A stretch of DNA of 64,000 nt from Bacteriovoracaceae bacterium (GTDB lineage Bacteria; Bdellovibrionota; Bacteriovoracia; Bacteriovoracales; Bacteriovoracaceae), in NCBI GenBank assembly GCA_021737405.1, contig JAIPEG010000001.1, forward strand, positions 1 through 64,000, read 5' to 3'. The translations under genes and the position numbers were made by a program. Below are positions 43,254-53,585 of this stretch, one piece after another. Positions within the stretch are counted from its first letter, which is position 1, and each line of letters begins with the position of its first letter. Below the pieces are notes generated by a model that saw only the letters and a list, made by a program, of their open reading frames with translations, was not told the DNA's origin and made no database searches.

Positions 43254-44408
43254 TTAGAATTTTCCTTTTAACTCATCTAAGCGATCAAGTTTTTCCCAAG
43301 GAAAGATGTCACGGCCAAAGTGCCCGTAAGCAGAACTTGCTGAGTAAATTGGCTTTAAAAGGTCCAATCTATCAATAATGGCCTTTGGTCTCATGTCGAA
43401 GACTTCATTAACAGCAGCTGTTAGTTTCGTAAGATCTACTTTTTCAGTACCATACGTCTCTACAAGAAAGCTCATAGGCTCTGCAACACCGATAGCATAG
43501 GCCACCTGAACAAGAGCGCGATCAGCAAGTCCAGCAGCTACAATATGCTTTGCCGCATGTCTGGCAGCATAGGCCGCAGAACGGTCAACCTTTGAAGGAT
43601 CTTTACCAGAGAATGCACCACCGCCGTGAGCACCATGACCGCCATATGTATCAACGATAATTTTACGACCCGTAAGACCACAGTCTCCCATAGGACCACC
43701 AATAACGAATTTTCCAGTAGGGTTAAGCCAAACTTTAGTTTCATTATCCATAAGTTCAGAAGGAATTACTTTATTGATAACTTCTTCTCTAAGAAGTTCT
43801 CTTACTTGGTCCTGAGTCATCTCAGCAGCGTGTTGAGTAGAGATAACGATATTTCTTAGACGCTTAATTTTCCCATCCACATATTCTGCAGAAACCTGTG
43901 TTTTACCATCTGCTCTTAAAAGCTTACCCGGACCATTTTTACGGATATCTGTTAAGCGCATGGCAAGCTTATGAGAAAGGTCGATTGTGTAAGGCATGAG
44001 GTTATCAGCTTCATTGATAGCGTAACCAAACATAAGACCTTGGTCCCCTGCTCCTTGATCCTTGTGATCACCTTCACCAACATTAACACCTTGAGCGATA
44101 TCAGGAGACTGCTTATCAAGAGCAACAAGAACACTACAAGTGTTACAATCGAATCCTTTATCAGAATGATCATAACCAATATCTTTAATTTTATTTCTTA
44201 CGATCTCTTGGAAATCAACTTGTGCCTTTGTAGTAATTTCACCAGCAATAACGGCCATACCAGTTGTGATCATCGTCTCGCAGGCAACTCTTGAGGCTGG
44301 GTCTTGTGCTAACATCGCATCAAGAATCGCATCTGAAATTCCATCGGCCATTTTATCTGGGTGACCTTCAGTAACTGATTCTGAAGTAAATACGTAATCC
44401 TTAAGCAT
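43254..44408 (-). CDS. metK: S-adenosylmethionine synthase
   Basis: Product of 384 residues; makes SAM from ATP and methionine in the cytoplasm. '[25 protein letters not shown]' (active-site start), '[12 protein letters not shown]' , '[21 protein letters not shown]' and '[20 protein letters not shown]' are the invariant family signatures, in the right order, and the length is normal. GGGAGC about 7 nt before the ATG. The 147-nt leader holds a small CTCC/GGAG hairpin but no recognisable SAM riboswitch. Confidence 0.98.
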   Translation of the reverse strand: MLKDYVFTSESVTEGHPDKMADGISDAILDAMLAQDPASRVACETMITTGMAVIAGEITTKAQVDFQEIVRNKIKDIGYDHSDKGFDCNTCSVLVALDKQSPDIAQGVNVGEGDHKDQGAGDQGLMFGYAINEADNLMPYTIDLSHKLAMRLTDIRKNGPGKLLRADGKTQVSAEYVDGKIKRLRNIVISTQHAAEMTQDQVRELLREEVINKVIPSELMDNETKVWLNPTGKFVIGGPMGDCGLTGRKIIVDTYGGHGAHGGGAFSGKDPSKVDRSAAYAARHAAKHIVAAGLADRALVQVAYAIGVAEPMSFLVETYGTEKVDLTKLTAAVNEVFDMRPKAIIDRLDLLKPIYSASSAYGHFGRDIFPWEKLDRLDELKGKF

Positions 44409-44555
44409 GGAATGCTCCCTTTTTCGTTAGCTCCCTATAGGAGAAGACTAAATAAAATTTACTAAATAAATATTACACTAATGGCCGATACTACCTGTAT
44501 GAGGACAATTGGACAACATTTAGCCGTAAAAATATGAGGATAACGCAAAGAAAAT

Positions 44556-46259
44556 TCACTTTTTCTCAAAGTATTTAAAGTAGTGAGGGTTGCGATAAGA
44601 ATGAAATAACTGGGTCTTCGTTTCAATTGCATAGACTTCGTCATTGATTTCAACGACCTTAAACTGGCGGCCCTGATCATCATAGAAATGATAGCGGTAC
44701 TTATAGTTACCCTGACGGTATTCACCTAAGAGCTTCAATCTCTCAACCTTTGGCAACAATACCCCCGCCCTTTCGCTAATAGGATTATAATCAGACCAAA
44801 TATCGTCCATGCTTATCCTTCCAAGCATACTGGCGCGAGAGAAGTAGCGAAGACCTTTAAAGGGACCAAGTGGCTCTTTTAATCGTTCAAGGGCGATTTC
44901 TAAATTTTTCTCCCTTAACTTCCTTCCGGCGCCACTCATATCTGGGCACCCTACTCTAATAGCACCGTGGATAAAGTAATAAGTAAAAGAAAACTCACCT
45001 TCTTTAAAGAGGACGTTTAACCATGGATAGTCTTTCAGTGGTCCCTTCTTACCTTCATCAATAAGATAAGGATAAAGAAAGTCATTTTCTGGGATAAAAT
45101 TATATTTAGGATTGTTAAGTCGATTTAAAACGACTTGGGAAACATCTTGCCTCTCAAGTGCATAGGGAGCATCGATACTTCCAACCTCATTAAAGAGAAT
45201 GGTCGTTATGACGTATAAGGCACGATAAACCTCTTCTTTCTTAGACCAAAAATCATAAACTTCTTTATGCTTTTTAAAGACAAATTCTTTTAAATCGGCC
45301 CGCGCCTTTGCCTGGGTCTCAATGATCTGATCCCCTGTCTCATAGTGGCCACCGACCTTAACTCTATTTTTTTTCAAGGATTCATAATATTCAAGCATAC
45401 GCTCGACTCTATCAAACCATTCCTGAAAACGTTTTGCTTGCTTCTTAGGACCTCGCTTTAATTGCTTCTCTATTCCATAAAAAGCGGAAAAGAGATCATA
45501 GCGAATTTCTTCTGGAATAAATTCAGGGTTTTCCTTCATTTTAAGAGAGAGCGTATCAAGCATGGCCCGTAAGAAAGTATCACTGTGAGAACGATTTGGA
45601 TTTTGTGCGCCATCTTGAACAATTTTACGGTAGAAGTAGACTTCATTGGCCCTAGCTTTGACTTCCTTTTCCTCGCCACCCTTTACTTCATCGTAATTCT
45701 CTCTTAATTCAAAATGATCAACTGGGTAACGATAACTAGTGAGAAAGGGAGTCTTCTTCAAGAAATTTAAAAAGCTCCTCTTAAAACTAATAAATAGATA
45801 CTTTGACTTGTTTTTAATAGAAACTTTAGCTGACTCATCAGTGGCCTCTACATACTGTTCCTTATATTTGATTAGTTGTTCAACACTTTCCTCTAAAAGC
45901 TCGAGTTCTTTTAAAAGCTCGTTAAAATCACTCGTTTTTTCTAGTTGTTCTCGCTGCGATCGAATCCATTCTTTCTTTTTGATAAGCTCTGGAACAAAAC
46001 GATTAAGGGTTTTTCTGTCGAGTTTCCCATCAGTCGCTCTTGGCAAGTAATGACCATCGCCTCGAAAGCTTCGAAACTTTGTCCAAAATTCTTCCTCAGT
46101 TCCAGGACGACAATTTTCTTTTGTGAATTCCTTATGATGTTTCCAATAGTTTTTACGAACCTGATTTTCATTTAGCTTTATAAATTTTGCCAACTTCCCT
46201 AAGTCCGTGGCAGCAACTTGAAAATTAAATAGTAGAAAAACAATGAGGAAGTTATGCAT
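44556..46259 (-). CDS. Exported protein with a SleB-like cell-wall hydrolase segment
   Basis: Product of 567 residues, signal peptide 1-18 (ends QVAAT). Residues 30-330 are Lys/Glu-rich helical. Around 340-385 'RALYVITTILFNEVGSIDAPYALERQDVSQVVLNRLNNPKY' resembles the SleB/CwlJ (Hydrolase_2) pattern, in which an NE(A/V)xG-type glutamate and a later 'VxxVVLNRxxxP' follow; the Glu in FNEVG could be catalytic. The 3' half also has 'HGAIRVGCPDMSG'. It directly follows mpl (TAATG overlap), a murein-peptide gene, which supports a wall-related role. Homology is faint and needs a profile search. Confidence 0.45.
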   Translation of the reverse strand: MHNFLIVFLLFNFQVAATDLGKLAKFIKLNENQVRKNYWKHHKEFTKENCRPGTEEEFWTKFRSFRGDGHYLPRATDGKLDRKTLNRFVPELIKKKEWIRSQREQLEKTSDFNELLKELELLEESVEQLIKYKEQYVEATDESAKVSIKNKSKYLFISFKRSFLNFLKKTPFLTSYRYPVDHFELRENYDEVKGGEEKEVKARANEVYFYRKIVQDGAQNPNRSHSDTFLRAMLDTLSLKMKENPEFIPEEIRYDLFSAFYGIEKQLKRGPKKQAKRFQEWFDRVERMLEYYESLKKNRVKVGGHYETGDQIIETQAKARADLKEFVFKKHKEVYDFWSKKEEVYRALYVITTILFNEVGSIDAPYALERQDVSQVVLNRLNNPKYNFIPENDFLYPYLIDEGKKGPLKDYPWLNVLFKEGEFSFTYYFIHGAIRVGCPDMSGAGRKLREKNLEIALERLKEPLGPFKGLRYFSRASMLGRISMDDIWSDYNPISERAGVLLPKVERLKLLGEYRQGNYKYRYHFYDDQGRQFKVVEINDEVYAIETKTQLFHSYRNPHYFKYFEKK

Positions 46260-47698
46260 TAATCAATTAACTCTTTTACAAAGTCGGACTTCCAAAGCCC
46301 CAGACATGTGCCATTACTGAGCACAAGAAGAAGAGTCTTATCATTTACTTTGTTATTGATGAATTCCATTAAGCCCTCTAAATTCAAAGCTATATCACTT
46401 TGAATATTGGCGCCTTTTAACTCTTGTTTTAAGAGATCAAAATCTAAATTCTGAGCGCTCTTTACTGTCGTTGCCCTTTCAGGTTTGGCAAACACAACAG
46501 AATTGGCCTGCAGTAATGAGTTGGCAAACTCTTCTTGAAAAATATTACTACGAGCGGTGGCAGAGTTAGGCTCTAGCACAACCATAATTTCTTTTTCAGG
46601 ATACTTGGTTTTAATGGTTTCAATCGTACAAGCGACACTTCTTGGATGGTGGGCAAAATCATCAATGACAATAGCTCCTCTATAAATTCCACGAATCTCT
46701 TGACGTCTTTTTACAAACTTTAAATCCCTAATGGATTCTCTAATTTCTTTTAGGCTAAAATTTTCGGCAAAGGCAAAGAGCACGCAGGTGCTAAGATTTA
46801 GGATATTATGCTGACCAATGACATTTGTTTCAAAAGACTCCCACTCTCCACTAAGCTTTAGTTCAAATATTGTCTTATCCGGACTCTTCTGGGTAATTCT
46901 AGGTCCTCTATCAGAATGTTCCCCATAAGGATGCCAATTTCGCTCTGGAAATTTAACTTTTAAATCTTCAACAGCACTATAGTCGACATTCGCAATAATA
47001 TGACCCTTAAGGTGTTCAATAACTGGTGTAAACTCTTTCTTGATATCTTCTATGTCATCAAAAATATCAGCATGATCAAACTCAAGAGACGTCAAAATCA
47101 TATGATTTAAAGAGTAACTTCTAAACTTAGAGATCTTTTCAAAGTAGGCCGAGTCATACTCATCACTTTCAATAAAAAAGTATCTTCCGCTTCCAAGCAT
47201 TGAAGAAGGACGCCCTTCAAGCACGCCACCAATAAGATATCCAGGGGATTGGCCCATTTTTTCAAACATTTGAGAGCAGAAATAAGTGGTTGTTGTTTTG
47301 CCGTGAGTCCCAGCGATTCCCACCACATTAAAGTCATGAAGAACAAAGGCGCCCAAAACGGCAGGAAAGCTGCAAAAAGGAACTCCTGACTCTTCAATCT
47401 TTCTAGCATCATCTCCATTTCTTGGAACAACATTTCCAACTACCACGAGATCAAAACCTTCTAATGATTTCCAATCGAAATTATCTAGATCGTGAAGGGG
47501 TATTTTCGTCTCTCTCAAATAATCGGACATCGGTGGAAAGAAGTTTAAGTCGCCCCCTTCTACCTCATAACCTTTTTCTCTTAACAAGCAGGCCGCAGCC
47601 CCCATGCCAGTACCGCAAATACGGTAGAAGAAAATCTTCTTAATGCTCTTTTTTTTATTTAAGAGACTATTTAGGTCGAGTTTATTATTTAAGTTCAC
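46259..47698 (-). CDS. mpl: UDP-N-acetylmuramate:L-Ala-gamma-D-Glu-meso-DAP ligase
   Basis: Product of 479 residues; rejoins recycled murein tripeptide to UDP-MurNAc in the cytoplasm. Family features: nucleotide-binding 'YRICGTGMGAAACLLREKGYEVEGGD' with 'FPPMSDYL', the 'GIAGTHGKTTTTYFC' Mur ATPase loop, and 'VIDDFAHHPRSV' and 'LEPNSATARSN' in the Mur-ligase C-terminal domain. GTG at 47698 has GAAGGG about 6 nt upstream and is preferred over the earlier TTG. It is likely co-transcribed with the SleB-like gene downstream. Confidence 0.93.
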   Translation of the reverse strand: MNLNNKLDLNSLLNKKKSIKKIFFYRICGTGMGAAACLLREKGYEVEGGDLNFFPPMSDYLRETKIPLHDLDNFDWKSLEGFDLVVVGNVVPRNGDDARKIEESGVPFCSFPAVLGAFVLHDFNVVGIAGTHGKTTTTYFCSQMFEKMGQSPGYLIGGVLEGRPSSMLGSGRYFFIESDEYDSAYFEKISKFRSYSLNHMILTSLEFDHADIFDDIEDIKKEFTPVIEHLKGHIIANVDYSAVEDLKVKFPERNWHPYGEHSDRGPRITQKSPDKTIFELKLSGEWESFETNVIGQHNILNLSTCVLFAFAENFSLKEIRESIRDLKFVKRRQEIRGIYRGAIVIDDFAHHPRSVACTIETIKTKYPEKEIMVVLEPNSATARSNIFQEEFANSLLQANSVVFAKPERATTVKSAQNLDFDLLKQELKGANIQSDIALNLEGLMEFINNKVNDKTLLLVLSNGTCLGLWKSDFVKELID

Positions 47699-47789
47699 TT
47701 CTAGGCCCTTCTTTATAAAATTCAAGCCCCATTCTAATATGCGGCCTTCAAGGGTCCAAGCTAGAAAAGCAATTCTTATAAGATAATTG

Positions 47790-49931
47790 TTATTCTAAGC
47801 TGATTTTTTTCAAAGGATTGTTTGGAAGCTTTTTTTCATCACGAACATCACCCTCAAAGACTAGGATTTCACTCGGTTTCTTAGGGTTTCTCACATAGGA
47901 GAGATAAGCGTCACCTTCTGCATCAATGAGTTGAACAACCATTACTGAATCAGGATCGGACGCCCCAATTCCCATGACTTCAACCTGGCGTGGATATTTA
48001 TAAGAAAATTCTGGTCTAAGCTGCTTGAGTCTTGATAACTCAACATCTTTGTTGGACTGCTTCACCCCCACTAAAACTCTAGATTTTAAGAGATGCTGAT
48101 AATCCCAATGACTACCATAGGGAGCGACAACCATCGCCCCCATTGAAAAGGCCCTACCAACTTCCCATTTTTCTGAAAGTGAAAATCCATAGCTCACTGG
48201 ATATAACTCGCCAGACTCAGAATGGTCCTTTGCCATAGGAACAATTCCACCGTTTACAACATCATTATTATAATTAGACCAATCAACCACAAGCTCATCA
48301 AATAATTTTTCAGAGTCATTAGTAAAGCGCATCGTGCGATTTGATACAAACTGATAGTGAAGAGAGCTAAACATTGAGACAATTTCTCCCTCCTCAACTT
48401 CTTCAGTGCGAGAGAGTCCTCTCCATAAAGTTTGATCTTTATACCAGCGGGCCATTTTATATTTCCATTTATCTGGATCTAGGTAACTACGATTAGCAAA
48501 AGTTTCAATAAAGTCCTGATCAACAAGTTCAAGGCCTATGATCTCATCTCCAAATTTAGCGTGCTTGTAATGCATATTAGATTCTTGGGCAAATTCAACA
48601 TATTTTTTAACCAAGTCATCTAAGACATCATTTGGTCGCGATTTAAACTCCTCCATTAAATCATCATCATTCAGAAGTTTTGTGTTTACGAACTCAGCAA
48701 ATTGCCCAGTTTTAACATCAACTTGCGCATAGTTTTTTATAGTTTTACTAGGTTTTTGACTCCGGAATGTTCGACCATACTTTCTTGGTATTTTTGGATA
48801 GAGAAGTTCTGGAGCGGCTCCAAGACGTAATCCTTGTAAAATCCGTTTTGTTAATTGAGTGTAAAGTGCATTAGAGCTGTGCACCCCTTGAATGATCTGG
48901 TTGGTCCACTCATCAAGCCCCGTATAGATATCATTATTGACATCGGCCATTCTAGGAGGAGGAAGACCTTCTAACCAAAAAGGGTAATAAAGAGAGAATT
49001 GTCTGATCGTGCGACCGTTGCCATCATAGAAAGGATGAATTGAAATGAGGCTTCTTTGAAACTCTGCAACCAATTTGGCAAATTTTCTAAAACTTTTGAC
49101 AGATTTTATGTCTCCAATCTGATCTCTTTGCTTAACGAACCAATCAAGAAGATCCTCCGTCAATTGGTTCACAAGCCTTCCCGTGAGGTCTTCAAAATTT
49201 CCTCCCTGATCGGCCTGGAATTTCACTAGGTCGCCATGGAGGTTTCGATTACTCCTTTTGATCATTTCTAAAACTTCAGGCGTCGTTGTAAAGGCATTAG
49301 GATAGCCAATCTGACCCGTGTATCCCTTAGGGCCTTTAAGAAGATCTGAAGTTACGATATATGGATTACCAACGAGGGACTGAAATTGTTTTTCATTAAT
49401 TTCATAACCACTTGGTACATTGCCAATAATATTATCTTTCCTAAAGACGCCAATTCTCTCCAAAGGAATTCCATCGATGGCCCCACTCATCATTCTCTTA
49501 TGAACTTCTTTAAGTGTACTGCTATTTATTTCTGGGGAGTTTTCAAAGAGGTACTTCGTGGCGTTCATATAGTTTTTGAAAACTTTTTTTCCGCCAGAGC
49601 CGGAATAGAGATCAAAAATAGATTCAGAAAAAAGGCGACTGTCACCTAGATGAATATCACTTAGAACATTGAAGGCATGAGCATAATCGATAAAGAGAAG
49701 AGCGTCTAAATTCTTTCCTATAATTTTAGCTTTATCACCTGAGTAATTTTCATTTAAAGTGTCTGTAAATCGCTTCTTTGTTAAGAAGAATTTTACTTCT
49801 AGAATTTCTGTAATGAGGTCCTTGCAGGTGGCATCTTCAGAGGCCAAGGATCTTTTTCCTTTAAGACCTGCAACACTGCAACTTTGAAATAAGAGGGCCG
49901 CGACTACTAAATGAATGAGCGTATTTCTCAT
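47790..49931 (-). CDS. Exported Fic-domain lipoprotein with possible C-terminal ADP-ribosyltransferase fold
   Basis: Product of 713 residues. An N-terminal signal with 'LLFQSC' puts a lipobox-like Cys at 18, so it is probably a lipoprotein. The Fic core is at about 140-330: 'HKRMMSG' and the complete catalytic motif HPFYDGNGR (299-307), which in Fic proteins transfers AMP or other nucleotide moieties to target hydroxyls. No classical (S/T)xxxE(G/N) inhibitory helix is seen. From about 500 onward 'TLWRGLSR' (R504), 'GFSLSEKW' (S584-S586) and 'RQVEV' (Q649-x-E651) recall the R-S-[Q/E]xE order of ADP-ribosyltransferases. That part is an inference. Exported Fic proteins are rare; a predator effector on prey is plausible. 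Confidence 0.75.
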   Translation of the reverse strand: MRNTLIHLVVAALLFQSCSVAGLKGKRSLASEDATCKDLITEILEVKFFLTKKRFTDTLNENYSGDKAKIIGKNLDALLFIDYAHAFNVLSDIHLGDSRLFSESIFDLYSGSGGKKVFKNYMNATKYLFENSPEINSSTLKEVHKRMMSGAIDGIPLERIGVFRKDNIIGNVPSGYEINEKQFQSLVGNPYIVTSDLLKGPKGYTGQIGYPNAFTTTPEVLEMIKRSNRNLHGDLVKFQADQGGNFEDLTGRLVNQLTEDLLDWFVKQRDQIGDIKSVKSFRKFAKLVAEFQRSLISIHPFYDGNGRTIRQFSLYYPFWLEGLPPPRMADVNNDIYTGLDEWTNQIIQGVHSSNALYTQLTKRILQGLRLGAAPELLYPKIPRKYGRTFRSQKPSKTIKNYAQVDVKTGQFAEFVNTKLLNDDDLMEEFKSRPNDVLDDLVKKYVEFAQESNMHYKHAKFGDEIIGLELVDQDFIETFANRSYLDPDKWKYKMARWYKDQTLWRGLSRTEEVEEGEIVSMFSSLHYQFVSNRTMRFTNDSEKLFDELVVDWSNYNNDVVNGGIVPMAKDHSESGELYPVSYGFSLSEKWEVGRAFSMGAMVVAPYGSHWDYQHLLKSRVLVGVKQSNKDVELSRLKQLRPEFSYKYPRQVEVMGIGASDPDSVMVVQLIDAEGDAYLSYVRNPKKPSEILVFEGDVRDEKKLPNNPLKKISLE

Positions 49932-50013
49932 AAAATACCTAAAGCAAGTTCATTGATATTTGCTTATCGGTACCCGACTAATTTACTTGAGAATTAACTT
50001 TAACTATTGGGAA

Positions 50014-50916
50014 TTACTTCCAGAGAAGGGCTCCGAGGGACTGGCGCAACTTAGTGAGTTCACCGCGGTGATACCAGTATTTCTTTGTAGAATTGGTGAG
50101 TAAGCACCAACCCTTTCCTGAATCAGCATCAATCCAAACGCTCGTGCCGGTAAAGCCTAAATGCCCAAACGTCTGGGGAGGACAACCAATACCAGCAAGT
50201 GAAACTGTTGGATCTTCAACAGTGTCCCAACCAAAGAGATAACGATCAACTTTAGAATCTTTAAATGATCGATTCATATGATCTAAGAGATTATAATTTT
50301 TTTCTAATGAATTAAGACTTTCAAAAACTCCTAAGAGCGTTCCAAAGAGGCCCGCGTGCGAGCAAAAGCGATTGATTTTGAAACAATTGTCATCATTAAC
50401 CTCTCCGTTAATAACGGCGCCCTGTCTAAACCCAGTATCAGGGCAAAGTGCATTTTCGGGAAGATCTTTCCAAAAACAGAGCTCACTATGCCAATAACCA
50501 TCAACAAGTTCTTTAAAGGTTTTTTGCTGTTCCTCTTCTAAAATAAGCATTAAGCGCAACATTGATAAATCGGAGTACTCAGTTGGTGATTCCTTAATTG
50601 GGAATTTAAGAACTGTTTCTTTCCAAGATTTTTTACCAAGAATGGCCCAACGAGGAAGACCACCTCTATGCTCAAGAAGAAGTCTTTTTTCCTCCTTAAA
50701 GAGCTCGGGTTTCATACAGGCTAAGGCTCCCATGGTCAGGGCCTTCGTCATACTCGCTAAATCAAAATAAAAGTTCTCAATCGAGCGCTCAACACCTTGG
50801 TGAAACTCTAAAAAGCTCTTCTCACCAGATTTTAAATTAAAGTAAATTAAACCCAGGTGATCGAAGTCTTGATCAGGCCAGCTTTTTAATATGATTTCTC
50901 TAGCTCTCTCTTTCAA
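50014..50916 (-). CDS. Serine beta-lactamase-fold hydrolase
   Basis: Product of 300 residues without a signal peptide. Motifs of the class C/esterase-like beta-lactamase fold: SxxK in 'LASMTKALTMG' (about residue 58), the YxN-like 'EYSDLSMLRL' with YSD, and 'HLGFTGTSVWID' in place of the third KTG box (HxG/TGT). Could be a cytoplasmic serine esterase or peptidase; drug resistance should not be assumed. TTG start at 50916 overlaps the ppdK stop by four bases, so translation is coupled; no better start is available before the first helix. Confidence 0.7.
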   Translation of the reverse strand: MKERAREIILKSWPDQDFDHLGLIYFNLKSGEKSFLEFHQGVERSIENFYFDLASMTKALTMGALACMKPELFKEEKRLLLEHRGGLPRWAILGKKSWKETVLKFPIKESPTEYSDLSMLRLMLILEEEQQKTFKELVDGYWHSELCFWKDLPENALCPDTGFRQGAVINGEVNDDNCFKINRFCSHAGLFGTLLGVFESLNSLEKNYNLLDHMNRSFKDSKVDRYLFGWDTVEDPTVSLAGIGCPPQTFGHLGFTGTSVWIDADSGKGWCLLTNSTKKYWYHRGELTKLRQSLGALLWK

Positions 50917-53573
50917 CGATTTCTTAGTGCCGCCTGAGCCGCCGCTAGACGAGCGATGGGCACTCTAAAAGGCGAACAACTGACATAATCAAGTCCTGCT
51001 CTATGACAAAAGTCTATTGAGCTAGGCTCACCACCATGCTCTCCACAAATCCCCATATGCATATTTGAGTTAGTCTTTCTTCCCTCTCTTACAGCATGAG
51101 AAACCAAAAAGCCGACTCCTTCTTGATCTAAGGCCACGAACGGATCTTGCTTTAAAATTTCTCGCTTTTGATAATCTGGTAAGAATTTTCCAGAGTCATC
51201 ACGGGACAATCCAAAAGTTGTTTGAGTGAGATCATTTGTTCCAAAAGAAAAGAAGTCAGCATATTTGGCAATCTCTGCAGCAGTGATGGCCGCACGAGGA
51301 AGCTCAATCATGGTTCCAATTTTTGTTCTGATCTCTTTTCCTTGCTCTTTCCAGACATCTTTTAGGACACCCTCTACCTCACTTCTTAAAACTCGAAGTT
51401 CAGCTCCAAGACCCACAAGTGGGATCATGATCTCTGGTTTTACCTCAATGCCCTCATTTTGAACTTTTACTGCGGCCTCAGCAATGGCCCTTACTTGCAT
51501 TTTGTAAATCTCTGGATAAGTAATCGCCAAACGACACCCACGGTGTCCAAGCATGGGATTAAACTCATGAAGTTTTTCGGCCCTAAGTTCAACTTCTTTA
51601 ACAGAGATGTTTAAATATTCTGCAAGCTCTACTTTTTCCTCTTCTTGATGAGGAAGAAATTCGTGAAGTGGTGGATCTAAAAGACGAATATTAACGGGCT
51701 TTCCTTTCATTGATTTAAAAATCCCTTCAAAATCACCTTTTTGAAAAGGAAGTAATTTCAAAAGGGCAGCCTCTCTCTCTTCTACTGATTGTGAAAAGAT
51801 CATCTCTCTCACGGCCAAGATTCTCTCTGGCGCAAAGAACATATGCTCCGTTCGACAAAGCCCGATACCTTCGGCACCAAAGCTTAAGGCCACCTCAGTG
51901 TCTTCTGGGTTATCAGCATTGGTGCGCACGCCTAACGTTCTAAATTCATCCGCCCACCTCATAAAAGAAGCAAACTCGTCACTAATTTTCGCAGATATTG
52001 TAGGCACAATACCTTTCATAATTTCGCCTGTGCCACCATCGATGGTTAAAGGATCTCCTTCTTTAAAAGTCTCTCCCCCAATCTTTACCGTTTTTTCACT
52101 GTAGCTAATCGTCAGTTCAGAGCAGCCTGCAACACAAGGCTTTCCCATGCCTCTTGCAACCACGGCAGCATGAGAAGTCATTCCTCCCCTTGCCGTTAAT
52201 ATTCCTTGGGAAGCAACCATGCCAGCAATATCTTCAGGCGATGTTTCCTGACGAACTAAAATTACCTTAACGCCATTTTCTGCATGAATTGAGGCCGCCT
52301 CTGATGAAAAGCAAATGGCACCTGATGCCGCCCCTGGAGAAGCTGGCAGCCCCGAAGCGAGTAAAACTTTTGTCGCCACAGGATCTAAACGAGGATGAAG
52401 CAACTGATTTAGATCTTCTGGATTAACTCTTAAAATGGCTTCTTCTTTACTAAGGATGCCTTCTGTCACCAGATCAGCAGCAATCGTTACGGCCGCAGCA
52501 GCAGTCCTCTTACCATTTCTTGTTTGAAGGATAAAAAGTTTCGCATTCTCGATGGTAAATTCAATATCCTGCATGTCTTTATAATGCGCCTCTAGTGTTT
52601 GATAGATTTCGACAAGGGCGTGATAACTTGCGGGCTGGACTTCTTCTAAAGTCTTTAAATTCTTATTTGATTCGTTTTTTGAATATTCGTTTATGGGCGC
52701 GGGAGTTCTAATGCCAGCAACAACATCTTCTCCTTGCGCATTCATGAGGTACTCACCAAAGAAAACTTTCTCTCCAGTGCTTGGGTCACGAGTGAAACAG
52801 ACACCAGTTCCAGAGTCTTCCCCCATATTTCCAAAGACCATGGATTGTACATTTACAGCTGTTCCCCACTCATGAGGGATACCATTTATTTCACGATACT
52901 TTATGGCACGAGGATTATTCCAAGAACCAAAAACTGCAGCGACGGCTTGCCACAACTGATCCATTGGACTCGTCGGAAAAGTTTTTCCTGTTTCTTCTAA
53001 GATAATTTTTTTGTAGACTTCGATTAGCTCCTGCCAATCTTCTGCCGTTAGCTCTGTATCCTCCTTAACACCTCTAGCTTCCTTTAAGTCTTCTAAAGTT
53101 GACTCAAGCATAGAAACATTAAAGCCCATAACAACATTGGCATACATTTGGATAAAGCGACGGTAACTGTCCCAGGCAAAACGTGGATTACCCGTTAACT
53201 TTGCTAATCCCTGAACAGAACTATCATTCATTCCAAGATTCAGCACAGTGTCCATCATACCTGGCATGGAAGCGCGGGCTCCGGAACGAACGGAGAAAAG
53301 AAGTGGGTTTTCATCATCACCAAATGATTTACCTGTAATCTTTTCTACCTGCTCTAAGGCTTCCCTTACCTGAGCACTAATTTCATCATTGATGACTTGA
53401 CCATTTTTTTCATAATCTAAGCAAGCTTCAGTTGTTACAGTAAAACCAGGAGGAACTGGTAAACCAATTGCACACATTTCTGCGAGATTGGCCCCTTTTC
53501 CACCGAGTAAAGGTTTCATCTCTCTGTTGCCTTCTGTACTTTCAGCACTAAAGCTATATACCCATTTCGTCAT
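50913..53573 (-). CDS. ppdK: Pyruvate, phosphate dikinase
   Basis: Product of 886 residues; interconverts pyruvate + ATP + Pi with PEP + AMP + PPi. The ATP-grasp N-terminal domain ('LGGKGANLAEMCAIGLPVPPGF', 'SGARASMPGMMDTVLNLGMN'), the phosphohistidine swivel ('GGMTSHAAVVARGMGKPCV', His about 455) and the TIM-barrel C-domain ('FGTNDLTQTTFGLSRDD', 'GICGEHGGEP') are all intact and of normal length. Allows gluconeogenic growth on amino acids, reasonable for a predator. AAGG before the ATG. Confidence 0.97.
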   Translation of the reverse strand: MTKWVYSFSAESTEGNREMKPLLGGKGANLAEMCAIGLPVPPGFTVTTEACLDYEKNGQVINDEISAQVREALEQVEKITGKSFGDDENPLLFSVRSGARASMPGMMDTVLNLGMNDSSVQGLAKLTGNPRFAWDSYRRFIQMYANVVMGFNVSMLESTLEDLKEARGVKEDTELTAEDWQELIEVYKKIILEETGKTFPTSPMDQLWQAVAAVFGSWNNPRAIKYREINGIPHEWGTAVNVQSMVFGNMGEDSGTGVCFTRDPSTGEKVFFGEYLMNAQGEDVVAGIRTPAPINEYSKNESNKNLKTLEEVQPASYHALVEIYQTLEAHYKDMQDIEFTIENAKLFILQTRNGKRTAAAAVTIAADLVTEGILSKEEAILRVNPEDLNQLLHPRLDPVATKVLLASGLPASPGAASGAICFSSEAASIHAENGVKVILVRQETSPEDIAGMVASQGILTARGGMTSHAAVVARGMGKPCVAGCSELTISYSEKTVKIGGETFKEGDPLTIDGGTGEIMKGIVPTISAKISDEFASFMRWADEFRTLGVRTNADNPEDTEVALSFGAEGIGLCRTEHMFFAPERILAVREMIFSQSVEEREAALLKLLPFQKGDFEGIFKSMKGKPVNIRLLDPPLHEFLPHQEEEKVELAEYLNISVKEVELRAEKLHEFNPMLGHRGCRLAITYPEIYKMQVRAIAEAAVKVQNEGIEVKPEIMIPLVGLGAELRVLRSEVEGVLKDVWKEQGKEIRTKIGTMIELPRAAITAAEIAKYADFFSFGTNDLTQTTFGLSRDDSGKFLPDYQKREILKQDPFVALDQEGVGFLVSHAVREGRKTNSNMHMGICGEHGGEPSSIDFCHRAGLDYVSCSPFRVPIARLAAAQAALRNR

Positions 53574-53585
53574 AATCTTGGCCTT

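Noticed and set aside
44409-44555. SAM riboswitch upstream of metK
   Set aside because: No SAM-I/II/III core was seen; only a four-base-pair hairpin near the ribosome site.
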